DNA from: Salinicola avicenniae
Lineage (GTDB): Bacteria > Pseudomonadota > Gammaproteobacteria > Pseudomonadales > Halomonadaceae
Assembly (NCBI RefSeq): GCF_023736115.1
Contig: NZ_JAKQZC010000001.1
Span: 620,001-684,000 of the forward strand
Reading direction: 5' to 3'
Length of the DNA stretch: 64,000 nucleotides
Each line of letters starts with the position of its first letter. Position 1 is the stretch's first letter. Under the pieces are notes generated by a model. The model was given only the letters and a program-made list of their open reading frames with translations, was not told the DNA's origin and did not search any database. The translations under genes and the position numbers were made by a program. Below are positions 27,689 to 36,321 of this stretch, piece by piece.

Positions 27689-28989
27689 CGGCGATCATGC
27701 TGACTGCATTTGCGCTGCTGGTGGCACTGCTCGCCAGCGGTGTCTGGGTCGGGCTGGGGCTGGCTGGGGTCGGGATCGTCTCGCTCGAGACGTTCCGTGG
27801 CTTCATGCCGGTCGAGAAGCTGCTGGCACAGACGGTATGGAATTCGACCACCAGCGCCGAGCTGGTCGCGCTGCCGCTGTTCATTCTGATGGGCGAGCTG
27901 CTGTTCCGCAGCCGCCTGACGCAGCTGTTGTTTGACGGTCTGGCGCCCTGGGTCGACCGTATTCCCGGGCGGCTGCTGCATACCAACATTCTCGGCTGCA
28001 CGCTGTTTGCCGCGATTTCCGGCTCCTCGGCCGCGACCACGGCGACGGTCGGGCGGATTACCGCCAACGAGCTGACCCTGCGCGGTTACGATGCGCGGCT
28101 CGCGGCGGGTACGCTGGCCGGTGCCGGTACGCTTGGCTTTCTGATTCCGCCCAGCACCATCATGATCATCTACGGCGTGCTGGCACAGGTCTCGATCCTG
28201 AAGATGTTCATCGCCGGGATCGTGCCGGGACTGCTGCTGGCCCTGGCCTTCATGAGCTATATCGGCATTCATGCGCTGCTCAATCCGGGGCAGTTGCCAC
28301 CGCGTCAGCGTGGCTTGCGCGCGGCGGATTACCTGCGTGCACTGGTCCAGCTGGGGCCAGTAGCGCTGCTGATCGCCTTCGTCATCGGCAGCATGCTGAC
28401 CGGCATGGCGACCCCCACCGAAGCGGGTGCGGTCGGTGTGCTGGGGGCGCTGATCGTCTGCCTGCTGCAACGCTGTCTGAGCTGGCAGAGCCTGTGGAGC
28501 GCGCTGATGGGGGCGGCCCAGATCACCTCGATGATCGGACTGATCATCGTCGGTGCCATGTTCCTGTCGGTGGCAATGGGCTTTCTCAGCGTGCCGCGCA
28601 CGATCGCCGATGCCATTGCATCGCTGGGGCTCTCGCCGCTGGCGCTGATCGCCATGCTGCTGGTGTTCTTCGTGGTGCTGGGGATGCTGCTCGAGGGGAT
28701 GTCGATTATCGTCATGACGCTGCCGATCACGCTGCCGCTGATTACGCAGGCCGGCTTCGATCCGATCTGGTTCGGCGTGTTCCTGGTGCTGGTCGTGGAG
28801 ATGGCGCAGATTACGCCGCCGGTCGGCTTCAACCTGTTCGTGATCAACGGCATTACCGGGATGAAGATCGGGCAAATTGCTCGTGCGGTGCTGCCATTCT
28901 TTCTGATCATGGTGGCGTTCACGCTACTGTTGGCGGTAATGCCGGAGATCGTGACCTGGCTGCCCAATCATGTTCAGGGGCGGGGGTGA
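27685..28989 (+). CDS. TRAP transporter large permease (DctM family)
   Basis: A 434-residue polytopic permease. The family motifs are LVALPLFILMGELLFRS, ISGSSAATTATVGRI, GTLAGAGTLGFLIPPSTIMIIYG and EMAQITPPVGFNLFVINGI. It forms the Na+-driven channel of the TRAP system. ATG 27685 overlaps the dctQ-type stop. An in-frame extension reaching back to 27484 overlaps the small permease and has no coding character. Confidence 0.95.
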   Translation: MTAIMLTAFALLVALLASGVWVGLGLAGVGIVSLETFRGFMPVEKLLAQTVWNSTTSAELVALPLFILMGELLFRSRLTQLLFDGLAPWVDRIPGRLLHTNILGCTLFAAISGSSAATTATVGRITANELTLRGYDARLAAGTLAGAGTLGFLIPPSTIMIIYGVLAQVSILKMFIAGIVPGLLLALAFMSYIGIHALLNPGQLPPRQRGLRAADYLRALVQLGPVALLIAFVIGSMLTGMATPTEAGAVGVLGALIVCLLQRCLSWQSLWSALMGAAQITSMIGLIIVGAMFLSVAMGFLSVPRTIADAIASLGLSPLALIAMLLVFFVVLGMLLEGMSIIVMTLPITLPLITQAGFDPIWFGVFLVLVVEMAQITPPVGFNLFVINGITGMKIGQIARAVLPFFLIMVAFTLLLAVMPEIVTWLPNHVQGRG

Positions 28990-29013
28990 TCGCAACATGG
29001 CAGGGCGACAGTC

Positions 29014-29766
29014 ATGACATCGCAAGAGACGACAGGTGATAGGCAGGCCGAGTCAAGGCGCTATTCCCTCGTGCCGCTGGCCGATCAGGGCGTGCTGGTC
29101 GACTGCGGCGAGACCATCGACGTCGAAACCAATCGATGGATCGATGCCGCCGCGCGGGCGGTGAATGCCGCCGCCATCGCGGGAGTTACCGGCGTCGTGC
29201 CCACCTACCGCTCGCTAACGGTGGAGTACGATAGCACCACGACGACCCAGGACACGCTGACGACGCGACTGGACGCGCTGCTCGCCACACTGACGGTCGC
29301 GTCGCGCCGCTATCGTCGCTTTCACGTGCCGGTCGTTTATGGTGGCGAGTACGGGCTCGACTTCGACGACTTTTGCCGCCGCCACGCGCTGTCCCGCGAG
29401 GAGGTCATCGCGTTGCATACGGCACCGGACTATCGCGTCTTCATGATCGGCTTCATGCCCGGCTTCGCCTATCTCGGCGGGTTGGAAGCGCAACTGCACA
29501 CTCCACGTCGGGATTCGCCGCGCACGCGAACGCCGGCTGGCAGCATCAGCGTCGGTGGCCAGCAGACAGCGGTCTCTTCCGTGGAAGCGCCGAGTGGCTG
29601 GCATCTATTGGGGCGTACGCCGGTACGTACCTTCGACCCGCAGCGCGAGCCGCCGATCCTGATCGAGGCCGGCGACAGCGTGCGTTTCGAAGCGATCGAC
29701 GAGGCGCGTTTCCGGGCGCTGCAGGCCGATCCCGACTGGCAACCGGCCTGGGAGTGGATGTCGTGA
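29014..29766 (+). CDS. pxpB: 5-oxoprolinase subunit B
   Basis: A 250-residue protein of the KipI/PxpB family: FHVPVVYGGEYGLDFDDFCRRH, then the strongly conserved FMIGFMPGFAYLGGL and TPAGSISVGGQQTAVSSVEAPSGWHLLGRTP. With PxpA and PxpC it forms the ATP-dependent 5-oxoprolinase that opens 5-oxoproline to glutamate. It starts 24 bp after the TRAP permease stop and overlaps pxpC. Confidence 0.93.
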   Translation: MTSQETTGDRQAESRRYSLVPLADQGVLVDCGETIDVETNRWIDAAARAVNAAAIAGVTGVVPTYRSLTVEYDSTTTTQDTLTTRLDALLATLTVASRRYRRFHVPVVYGGEYGLDFDDFCRRHALSREEVIALHTAPDYRVFMIGFMPGFAYLGGLEAQLHTPRRDSPRTRTPAGSISVGGQQTAVSSVEAPSGWHLLGRTPVRTFDPQREPPILIEAGDSVRFEAIDEARFRALQADPDWQPAWEWMS

Positions 29767-30806
29767 AAGGAAGTCGTGACAGTGAAAACGTCATGAGCGA
29801 GGGCTCGATGGCCAGTGACTCGATGACCAGTGATCCGATGACGAACGACGCGATGAAGGCGAGTGCCGCGCTGCGCGTCAGTGCGCCCGGCATGCTGACG
29901 ACGTTGCAGGACGGTGGTCGCCCCGGCCAAGGGCATCTGGGCGTACCGCCCTCCGGCGCCCTGGATGCGATGAGCCTGGCCCTGGCCAATGCGCTGGTCG
30001 GCAATGCACCCGAAACCGGTGCCCTGGAGATTACGCTGCTGGGGCCGACGCTGGTCGTCGAAGGTGGCAACTGCGCCGTGGCGGTGGCCGGAGATGTCGA
30101 GATGCTGCTCAATGATTGTCGCGTCGACGCCTTTTGCTCACTATGGTTGCGCGACGGCGACGTGCTGAAGGTCCGGCGCGTGCTCAGCGGGGCCCGGGCC
30201 TATCTGGCGGTGGCGGGCGGTTTTCGCGCGACGCCGTTTCTGGGTAGCGTCGCGACGCTGGCGCGGGCCGGCATCGGCGGTTTCGAAGGCCGCGCGCTGC
30301 TCGCCGACGATCGCTTGGAACTCGCGGCACCGGGGAGCGGGCAGGCGAGTGTCGGGCGCGTCGGCGAACAGCATCTACCGCAGCGGGAAAAGCGTCCGAT
30401 CCGCGTGGTGCTTGGCCCGCAGGCGGCGCATTTCGCGCGGGCGAAACAGGCGCGTTTCTTCTCCGCCGAGTGGGCGATCTCGACGCTGGCCGATCGCATG
30501 GGCTATCGGCTGACCGGCCCGGCGCTGGCGAGCGCCAAGGGGCACAATATCGTCTCCGATGCGTTGCTGACGGGCAGTGTGCAGGTTCCCGGCGACGGTC
30601 AGCCGATCATCGCCATGAACGACCGGGGTACCACCGGCGGGTATCCCAAGATCGCCACCGTCATTCGCGCCGATCTGGCGCGGCTCGGGCAGATGAAACC
30701 GGGGGACCGCCTGCGTTTCGAGGCGGTCGACGTCGCCCACGCCGAAGCGCTCTGGCGCGGGCGGCAGCAGGAGTTCCAGGCCTATCTCGAACGATTGTCC
30801 GGCTGA
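29763..30806 (+). CDS. pxpC: 5-oxoprolinase subunit C (biotin-dependent carboxylase-like domain)
   Basis: The product of about 347 residues belongs to the KipA/PxpC family: APGMLTTLQDGGRPGQGHLGVPPSGALD, GALEITLLGPTL, YLAVAGGF and GYPKIATVIRADLARL. GTG 29763 overlaps the pxpB stop (GTGA) with GGGAG eight bases upstream; ATG 29793 is the alternative. The first 37 residues are an odd low-complexity leader built of Met-Ser/Thr-Asp units (SMASDSMTSDPMTNDAM), outside the family core. Confidence 0.92.
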   Translation: MKGSRDSENVMSEGSMASDSMTSDPMTNDAMKASAALRVSAPGMLTTLQDGGRPGQGHLGVPPSGALDAMSLALANALVGNAPETGALEITLLGPTLVVEGGNCAVAVAGDVEMLLNDCRVDAFCSLWLRDGDVLKVRRVLSGARAYLAVAGGFRATPFLGSVATLARAGIGGFEGRALLADDRLELAAPGSGQASVGRVGEQHLPQREKRPIRVVLGPQAAHFARAKQARFFSAEWAISTLADRMGYRLTGPALASAKGHNIVSDALLTGSVQVPGDGQPIIAMNDRGTTGGYPKIATVIRADLARLGQMKPGDRLRFEAVDVAHAEALWRGRQQEFQAYLERLSG

Positions 30807-30871
30807 GTCGCCTGACTCACTGGCCGGCAGCGGTAATAACCATAACCATCCATTGTCAGGGAATTGCAGCA

Positions 30872-31549
30872 ATGCAGACGCTGGACATCGACAGAATCTT
30901 GCAGGGAACGCGCATTCAGAGCCTGGCGGGCCGGGCCTATCAGCAGCTGTTCGAGATGATTCAGCTCGGCAAGCTGCCGGCCGGCACGCTGCTGCAGGAG
31001 CGCAACCTGGCGGAGGCGCTGGATATCTCTCGCACGCCGGTGCGTGAGGCCTTGAGCCGGCTCGAGCACGAAGGCTTCGCGATCCGCGTGGCGCGTGGAC
31101 AGCTGGCGGTGAAGGCCCCGTCGGTGCACGAGTATATGGAGATCCTGCGCGTACGCGCGCTGCTCGAAGGGGATTCGGCGTGGCATGCGGCCAAGCGGCT
31201 CGATCTCGACGCGATCGAGGTGCTGGAGCAGCAGGTCACCACCCTGTTGGAGACGCCCCCGGAAGCGCGCACCTCGGAGCACCTGCATCGGGTCGACGAT
31301 GCCCTGCACAATGGTATCGCCGAGGCCAGTGACAACCAGCTGCTGGCACGCATGGTCGCCGATCTGCGCCTGAAGACGCGTGTTTTCGATCTGGTGCAGG
31401 TGCCAGAGCGTTTCGAACCCGGTTGTCGCGAACACCTGGCCCTGCTTGCACGGCTACGCGAGCGTGACAGCGAGGGGGCCAAGGCGGCGATGGAAACGCA
31501 TATCGGCAATGTGCGCCAGAGCATCATCAATCGCCTGGCGCATATCTGA
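30872..31549 (+). CDS. GntR-family transcriptional regulator, FCD domain
   Basis: A 225-residue regulator. The winged helix-turn-helix is GTLLQERNLAEALDISRTPVREALSRLEHEGF; the FCD ligand domain starts at LRVRALLEGDSAWHAAK and includes RVDDALHNGI and CREHLALLARL. It lies inside the TRAP/5-oxoprolinase set and is the likely reader of the TGGTATRCCA operators at 25947 and 34005. ATG 30872 lacks a strong ribosome site. Confidence 0.9.
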   Translation: MQTLDIDRILQGTRIQSLAGRAYQQLFEMIQLGKLPAGTLLQERNLAEALDISRTPVREALSRLEHEGFAIRVARGQLAVKAPSVHEYMEILRVRALLEGDSAWHAAKRLDLDAIEVLEQQVTTLLETPPEARTSEHLHRVDDALHNGIAEASDNQLLARMVADLRLKTRVFDLVQVPERFEPGCREHLALLARLRERDSEGAKAAMETHIGNVRQSIINRLAHI

Positions 31550-31647
31550 GCGCCGCCGCTCACGGTGACTGGGCGCGGCGCTGGCCCGTCAAGCCGGGCC
31601 TCTGGCGCCCGGGCGCTATGTCTGAATCCCGCTATGCCTGACTCTCG

Positions 31648-32901
31648 CTATTCCTGAATCAGGGCGGCGAGCACGCGTATCCCTTCGACGAAATCCTCGA
31701 TGCGCATCGCCTCGAACGGGTTGTGGCTGCCGTGCTGGTTGCGCACGAACAGCATCTGGGTCGGCACGCCGGCGTTGGCGAAGGTCGCCGCATCGTGCCC
31801 GGCGCCGCTCGGCATCAGGCGGTGCGAGATTTTCAACTGTGTGGCGAGCGTCGCGGCGCGTTGGGTCAAGGCCGCGCTCATGGGGGCCGGCGTGCTGGCG
31901 GTCCGCGGGCCGAGATCGAAGCGGACGCCACGCTCGCGTTCCAGTCGCTCGATCGTAGTCTGGAGCGTCGCCTCCAGATCGACGAGCACGGCTGGATCCT
32001 CGCTGCGCACGTCGAGGCAGAAGCCGACTTCGCCGGGAATCTTGCTGAAGGCGTGCTGCGCCGGCGGGGTCGCGATCTGACCCACCGTCACGGTGGCGCG
32101 GCGGCCGTCCTGTTCCAGGGTGTCCCATGCCTGCTCGAGTGCCATCGCCAGCTCGGCGAAGGCCATCAGTGCGTCGTGTCGATAGGGTTTGGCGACGGCG
32201 CCCGAGTGGCCCCACTCGCCGAAGCAGCGGGCTTCGCGATAGCGGAAACTGCCGGCGATGCCGGTGACGATACCGACCGAACGCTTCTCGGTCTCGAGCG
32301 TCGGGCCCTGCTCGATATGCAGCTCGAGCATGCCGTGCAGTGCACGTTGGCCCAGCCAGTTGTCGCCGGTGGCCACCGCGTCGGGGTCGCCACCGCAGTC
32401 ACGCAGGTGTTCGGCGAGCGTGCGTCCGGTATCGGCGCGCGTCAGCGCCAGTTCTTCTGCGGCCAACTTGCCAAGCGCCGAGCGGCTGCCGAGGTAGGAG
32501 GCCGGGAACCAGGTGCTCTCCTCCGCCCGAAAAGCGGCGACGATGATGTCTCGCGGCGGCGTGATGCCGCGCTCGCGTAGCGCCGCCACCGCTATCAGAC
32601 CGGCCACGACACCGGCCGCGCCGTCGAAGTTGCCGCCCTGCGGTACGGAGTCGAGATGCGAGCCGACGACCCAGGCGGGCTGATCGCGATCCTCGCCCGG
32701 GTAGATGGCGAAATGGTTGCCGGCGGCGTCCTGCTCGACTGCCAGCCCCAGCGCGCTGGCCGTCTCGATGAACAGTTCGTGCGCGCGTTGCTCGCCTTCC
32801 CCGTAGGCGTCGCGCGTGATGCCGATCTGCTCGGCATAGGGCGCGGCCAGCCGCGAGAAGAGAGTGTCGATCAGGGATAGGTCGATGGCATCGGAGATCA
32901 T
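31648..32901 (-). CDS. M20 family Zn-dependent amidohydrolase (N-carbamoyl-L-amino-acid hydrolase/allantoate amidohydrolase type)
   Basis: The protein has 417 residues. Metal ligands are clear: His in VGSHLDSVPQGG, Asp in NFDGAAGVVAG, Glu in FRAEESTWFP, His in ELHIEQGPTLE and His in NQHGSHNPFE. Enzymes of this group hydrolyse N-carbamoyl amino acids, allantoate or ureidoglycolate-like substrates. It overlaps the upstream hydroxyacid dehydrogenase by 4 bp and is read from the divergent promoter with the second operator. It may convert a carbamoyl or cyclic amino acid imported by the TRAP system. Confidence 0.9.
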   Translation of the reverse strand: MISDAIDLSLIDTLFSRLAAPYAEQIGITRDAYGEGEQRAHELFIETASALGLAVEQDAAGNHFAIYPGEDRDQPAWVVGSHLDSVPQGGNFDGAAGVVAGLIAVAALRERGITPPRDIIVAAFRAEESTWFPASYLGSRSALGKLAAEELALTRADTGRTLAEHLRDCGGDPDAVATGDNWLGQRALHGMLELHIEQGPTLETEKRSVGIVTGIAGSFRYREARCFGEWGHSGAVAKPYRHDALMAFAELAMALEQAWDTLEQDGRRATVTVGQIATPPAQHAFSKIPGEVGFCLDVRSEDPAVLVDLEATLQTTIERLERERGVRFDLGPRTASTPAPMSAALTQRAATLATQLKISHRLMPSGAGHDAATFANAGVPTQMLFVRNQHGSHNPFEAMRIEDFVEGIRVLAALIQE

Positions 32902-33905
32902 GGCGTCACCTTCGGCGGGTTGCTGGCGGCTGATGTGGCCGCGAGCGCGTCGGGATTGACGACGTGCGCTGGTGTCACGCCCCGGCTGACGTCGAGGATG
33001 TTGCGCGCCACGGCGAGCGCCGTGCGCGACATGCTGGCGGCGGTCGAGCCGCCGTTGTGGGGCGACACGACCACGTTGTCGAGCGCCAGCAGCGGGTGGT
33101 CGTAAGGCATGGGTTCGACGGCGAAGACATCCAGACCGGCACCGCCGAGGTGGCCCGAGGCGAGCGACTTGGCCAGGGCCATTTCGTCCACGGTGCCGCC
33201 GCGGCCGGTGTTCAGAAGCAGTGCGCCGGGCTTCATGCGGGCCAGCTCCTCGCGGCCGATCATGTTGCGGGTGCGGTCGTTGAGTCCGACATGCACCGAC
33301 ACTACGTCGGCCCGGGTCAGCAGCGCATCCAGCGTTGGCGCGCGGCCGACGCCTGCGGCGGCGAGATCGGCATCCGGAGCGTTGGGAGAGAATACGACGA
33401 CGCGCATGCCGAGCCCCTTCGCCATGGCGGCGGCGCGGCGCCCGATATTGCCGAAACCGACGACGCCAAAGGTCTGGCCGGCCAGCTCGATCATCGGTTC
33501 GTTGTACTTGAAGGCAAAGAAGTCACCCTCGCGCACGATGCGGTCGGCCAGCGGCACGCGGCGTGCGCAGGCGAACATCAGCGCGATGGCCTGTTCGGCG
33601 ACGGCCTGGGCATTGCTGCCGGGGGTGTTGGCGACGATCACGCCATGGTCGGTGGCGGCCGCCATATCGATGGCGTTGACACCGACGCCGTGCACGCCGA
33701 TCACTTCAAGCCGTGGTGCCTGCGCCAGCATCTCGCGGGTGACGGCGGCACTGCGCACGATCAGTGAACGGGCATCCGCCAGCAGCGGTATCAAGCTCTG
33801 CGGATCGGGGGCCTGGGCATCGATCACGTGGATGCCGCCCTGATGCAGGCTATCGACACCATCGGGATGAATGGGTTGGGCGATGACACAGATGAAGTCG
33901 GTCAA
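32898..33905 (-). CDS. Hydroxyacid dehydrogenase, NAD-binding
   Basis: A 335-residue D-2-hydroxyacid dehydrogenase of the phosphoglycerate dehydrogenase-like group. The dinucleotide motif is GVVGFGNIGRRAA; catalytic Arg in NTGRGGTVDE; Glu in FAVEPMPYDHP; His in VVSPHNGGST. It reduces or oxidises an unknown 2-oxo/2-hydroxy acid. It is divergent from pxpA across a 220-bp gap with the TGGTATACCA site, and its stop overlaps the start of the M20 hydrolase, so the two form an operon. Confidence 0.9.
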   Translation of the reverse strand: MTDFICVIAQPIHPDGVDSLHQGGIHVIDAQAPDPQSLIPLLADARSLIVRSAAVTREMLAQAPRLEVIGVHGVGVNAIDMAAATDHGVIVANTPGSNAQAVAEQAIALMFACARRVPLADRIVREGDFFAFKYNEPMIELAGQTFGVVGFGNIGRRAAAMAKGLGMRVVVFSPNAPDADLAAAGVGRAPTLDALLTRADVVSVHVGLNDRTRNMIGREELARMKPGALLLNTGRGGTVDEMALAKSLASGHLGGAGLDVFAVEPMPYDHPLLALDNVVVSPHNGGSTAASMSRTALAVARNILDVSRGVTPAHVVNPDALAATSAASNPPKVTP

Positions 33906-34004
33906 GTGGGGTCTCCCTGATTGTTATTGGTGGCCCGGGCTCGCGGGGCTCGGTAGTACCTGCGGCACGAGGCGACAAACCAGTGGCGCGGTAATGCATA
34001 CTAT

Positions 34005-34014
34005 TGGTATACCA
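34005..34014. promoter_or_regulatory. Candidate GntR operator TGGTATACCA in divergent promoter
   Basis: TGGTATACCA is a perfect 10-bp palindrome between the hydroxyacid dehydrogenase/M20 operon (leftward) and pxpA (rightward). The flanks (ATACTA before, TGGATATGGCATG after) add A/T-rich half-sites. The same core with one change occurs before the TRAP genes. Confidence 0.6.
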
Positions 34015-34125
34015 TGGATATGGCATGATCGATACCCGACCCGCGACGGGTTTTCGATAACGCTAGCCAACGTCAACGCCGCTGCGCGTGGCACCCTGGC
34101 CAATAACAATCCTTCAGGAGGACGC

Positions 34126-34908
34126 ATGAGTCTAAGCGTGGATCTCAACTGCGACATGGGCGAAAGTTTCGCCGCATGGAAAATGGGCGACGACCGGGCG
34201 ATGCTCGATATCGTGACCACGGCCAATATCGCCTGCGGCTTTCATGCCGGCGACCCGATGGTCATGCACGAGACCCTGACGCTCGCGCGCGAACGGGGCG
34301 TGCAGGTCGGGGCGCACCCGAGTTTCATGGATCTGGTCGGCTTCGGTCGCCGGCGACTCGAGGGTGAGGATCCGCAGGATCTGGAAAAGCAGCTGATCTA
34401 TCAGATCGGCGCGATGGTCGCGATGGCGCGAGCGGTCGGCCACCCGATCCGCCACGTCAAGACGCACGGTTCGCTGGGCAACATGGCCGCGGAAGACCGG
34501 GAGATGGCGCTGGCCGTATCGCGGGCGATCCAAGCGGTCGACGGCAAGCTGATCCACCTCTGCATGCCGGGTATGGAGACCTCGCTGACGGCGCAGGAAC
34601 TGGGGCTCAAGGTGGGCAACGAAGTCTTCGCCGATCGCGCCTACGCCGACAACGGCAACCTGCTGTCGCGCAAGCTGCCCGGTGCCGTGATCCATGATCC
34701 GGACGCGGCCGCCGATCGCGTGCTGCGCATGCTCGAGGAGCAGGCGGTGACCACGGTCTCCGGCAAACAGATCCCGCTCGCCATCGATAGTATCTGTGTC
34801 CATGGCGACACCCCGGGTGCGGTGGCAATGGCGGAAACGCTGCGCCGGCGTCTCGAGAGTGCGGGCGTCGCGATTCGGCCGATGGCGGATCTCGTCGAGG
34901 CACGCTGA
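34126..34908 (+). CDS. pxpA: 5-oxoprolinase subunit A (LamB/YcsF family)
   Basis: A 260-residue protein with the family signature VDLNCDMGESFAAWKMGDD at the N-terminus, followed by TANIACGFHAGDPMVMHETL, VQVGAHPSFMDLVGFGRR and RHVKTHGSLGNMA. It completes the three-subunit 5-oxoprolinase with PxpB and PxpC, which are encoded 4 kb upstream. ATG 34126 follows AGGAGG. Splitting pxpA from pxpBC by a regulator and a divergent operon is unusual, since the three are commonly together. Confidence 0.93.
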   Translation: MSLSVDLNCDMGESFAAWKMGDDRAMLDIVTTANIACGFHAGDPMVMHETLTLARERGVQVGAHPSFMDLVGFGRRRLEGEDPQDLEKQLIYQIGAMVAMARAVGHPIRHVKTHGSLGNMAAEDREMALAVSRAIQAVDGKLIHLCMPGMETSLTAQELGLKVGNEVFADRAYADNGNLLSRKLPGAVIHDPDAAADRVLRMLEEQAVTTVSGKQIPLAIDSICVHGDTPGAVAMAETLRRRLESAGVAIRPMADLVEAR

Positions 34909-34992
34909 AGACCCGCTTGCCACGCTTGTCTTGCGACTGTCGCCAACCCCCAGGCATTCCTTTCAGGGCATAACAACTCAGGGAACCACACC

Positions 34993-36195
34993 ATGACTCA
35001 ACTTGCGCAGCGACTCTCCGTCGTTCGTCCCTCCGCCTCCATCGAGATCAGCCGTCGCGCCGCCGAGATGCGCCGTGAAGGTCTCGACGTGATCTCGCTC
35101 TCCCAGGGCGAGCCGGACTTCGAGACGCCGGCGGCGATTCGCGATGCCGCCAAGGCGGCGCTGGATGCGGGCGCGACCCGCTATACCGACGTCGACGGTA
35201 CGCCCGCGCTCAAGCAGGCGATCGTCGAGAAATTCCGCCGTGACAACGGGCTCGATTACCAGACCAGCGAGATCAGCGTCGGTGCCGGCGGCAAGCAGGT
35301 AATCTTCAACGCGCTGATGGCGCTGGTCGATCCGGGTGACGAGGTGATTTTCGCCGCCCCGCATTGGGTCTCCTATCCGGATATGGTGCGCCTGGCCGGT
35401 GGTACGCCGAAAGCACTGACCTGCCCGGCCGAGCGCGGCTTCAAGCTCGGTGCAGCGCAGCTCGCCGAGGCGATTACGCCGCAGACCAAGGTGCTGATTC
35501 TCAACTCGCCGGGCAACCCCTCCGGGGCGGGCTACACCCGCGACGAGCTGGCAGCGCTGGCCGAGGTACTGCTGGCGCATCCGCAGGTCTTCGTGCTCTG
35601 CGACGATATCTACGAATACCTGGTCTACGACGATTTCGCGTTCTACACGCTGGCGCAGGTCGAGCCGGCGTTGAAACCGCGCACGCTGACCATCAACGGG
35701 GTGTCGAAAGGCCACGCGATGACCGGCTGGCGCATCGGCTTCGGCGCCGGCCCGGCGGATCTGATCAAGGCGATGGCGGTGATGCAGTCGCAGACCACCT
35801 CCAACCCGGCCTCGGTCTCGCAGGCGGCGGCGGTCACCGCGCTGGGACTGCCGCTCGACGAGATTCGGGCCCGCAACGCGATCTTCGCCGAGCGGCGCGA
35901 TCGCTGTCTGGCCGCCTTTGCCGAGATCGACGGGCTGAGCTGCCGCCTGCCGGAGGGGGCGTTCTATCTGTTCCCCAACTGCGAGGCGCTGCTGGGGCGG
36001 CGCACGCCGGCCGGCGACACGCTCGACAGCGACCAGGACCTGGCGCGCTATCTGTTGGAGGCGGGGCAGGTGGCCGTGGTCCCGGGCAGCGCCTTCGGTC
36101 TGCCGGGCTATTTCCGCATCTCGTTCGCGACCGACACCGAGCGGCTGATGGAAGCGTGCCGGCGTATCGCCGAGGCGTGCGCGGCGCTCGACTGA
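34993..36195 (+). CDS. Pyridoxal-phosphate aminotransferase, aspartate aminotransferase family I
   Basis: A 400-residue class I aminotransferase. The PLP lysine is in NGVSKGHAMTGWRIGFGAGP; other conserved parts are LSQGEPDFETP, LNSPGNPSGAGYTRDEL and LCDDIYEYLVYDD. It transfers amino groups between glutamate/aspartate and oxoacids. It is 85 bp after pxpA in the same direction, so glutamate made by 5-oxoprolinase could be its donor. The exact substrate cannot be assigned. Confidence 0.92.
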   Translation: MTQLAQRLSVVRPSASIEISRRAAEMRREGLDVISLSQGEPDFETPAAIRDAAKAALDAGATRYTDVDGTPALKQAIVEKFRRDNGLDYQTSEISVGAGGKQVIFNALMALVDPGDEVIFAAPHWVSYPDMVRLAGGTPKALTCPAERGFKLGAAQLAEAITPQTKVLILNSPGNPSGAGYTRDELAALAEVLLAHPQVFVLCDDIYEYLVYDDFAFYTLAQVEPALKPRTLTINGVSKGHAMTGWRIGFGAGPADLIKAMAVMQSQTTSNPASVSQAAAVTALGLPLDEIRARNAIFAERRDRCLAAFAEIDGLSCRLPEGAFYLFPNCEALLGRRTPAGDTLDSDQDLARYLLEAGQVAVVPGSAFGLPGYFRISFATDTERLMEACRRIAEACAALD

Positions 36196-36211
36196 TCGGG
36201 GGGGCAGGCCG

Positions 36212-36261
36212 GCAAACGACCGCGGGGCGGCAGAGTCATCTGCCGCCCCGCGGTCGTTTGC
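36212..36261. terminator. 23-bp perfect hairpin between convergent genes
   Basis: The arms 36212-36234 and 36239-36261 are perfect reverse complements with a 4-base loop GTCA. It separates the aminotransferase gene from the leftward efflux operon and can stop transcription from both sides. Its right arm runs straight into a 14-bp tandem repeat. Confidence 0.8.
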
Positions 36262-36321
36262 GATGGGTCGTTTGCGATGGGTCGTTTGCGATGGATCGTT
36301 TGCGATGGATCGTCGCCGATC
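36252..36321. repeat. Tandem 14-bp repeat growing out of a terminator arm
   Basis: The unit GGTCGTTTGCGATG occurs three times in a row, then GATCGTTTGCGATG, then a degenerate GATCGTCGCCGATC. Unit one is shared with the right arm of the preceding hairpin, and the array ends exactly at the stop codon of the HlyD-like gene. Replication slippage on the terminator arm is the simplest origin. Confidence 0.85.

Noticed and set aside
26700-28900. Long leftward frames opposite the TRAP genes
   Set aside because: They mirror the membrane-protein genes and show Gln/Arg/His bias with no domain.
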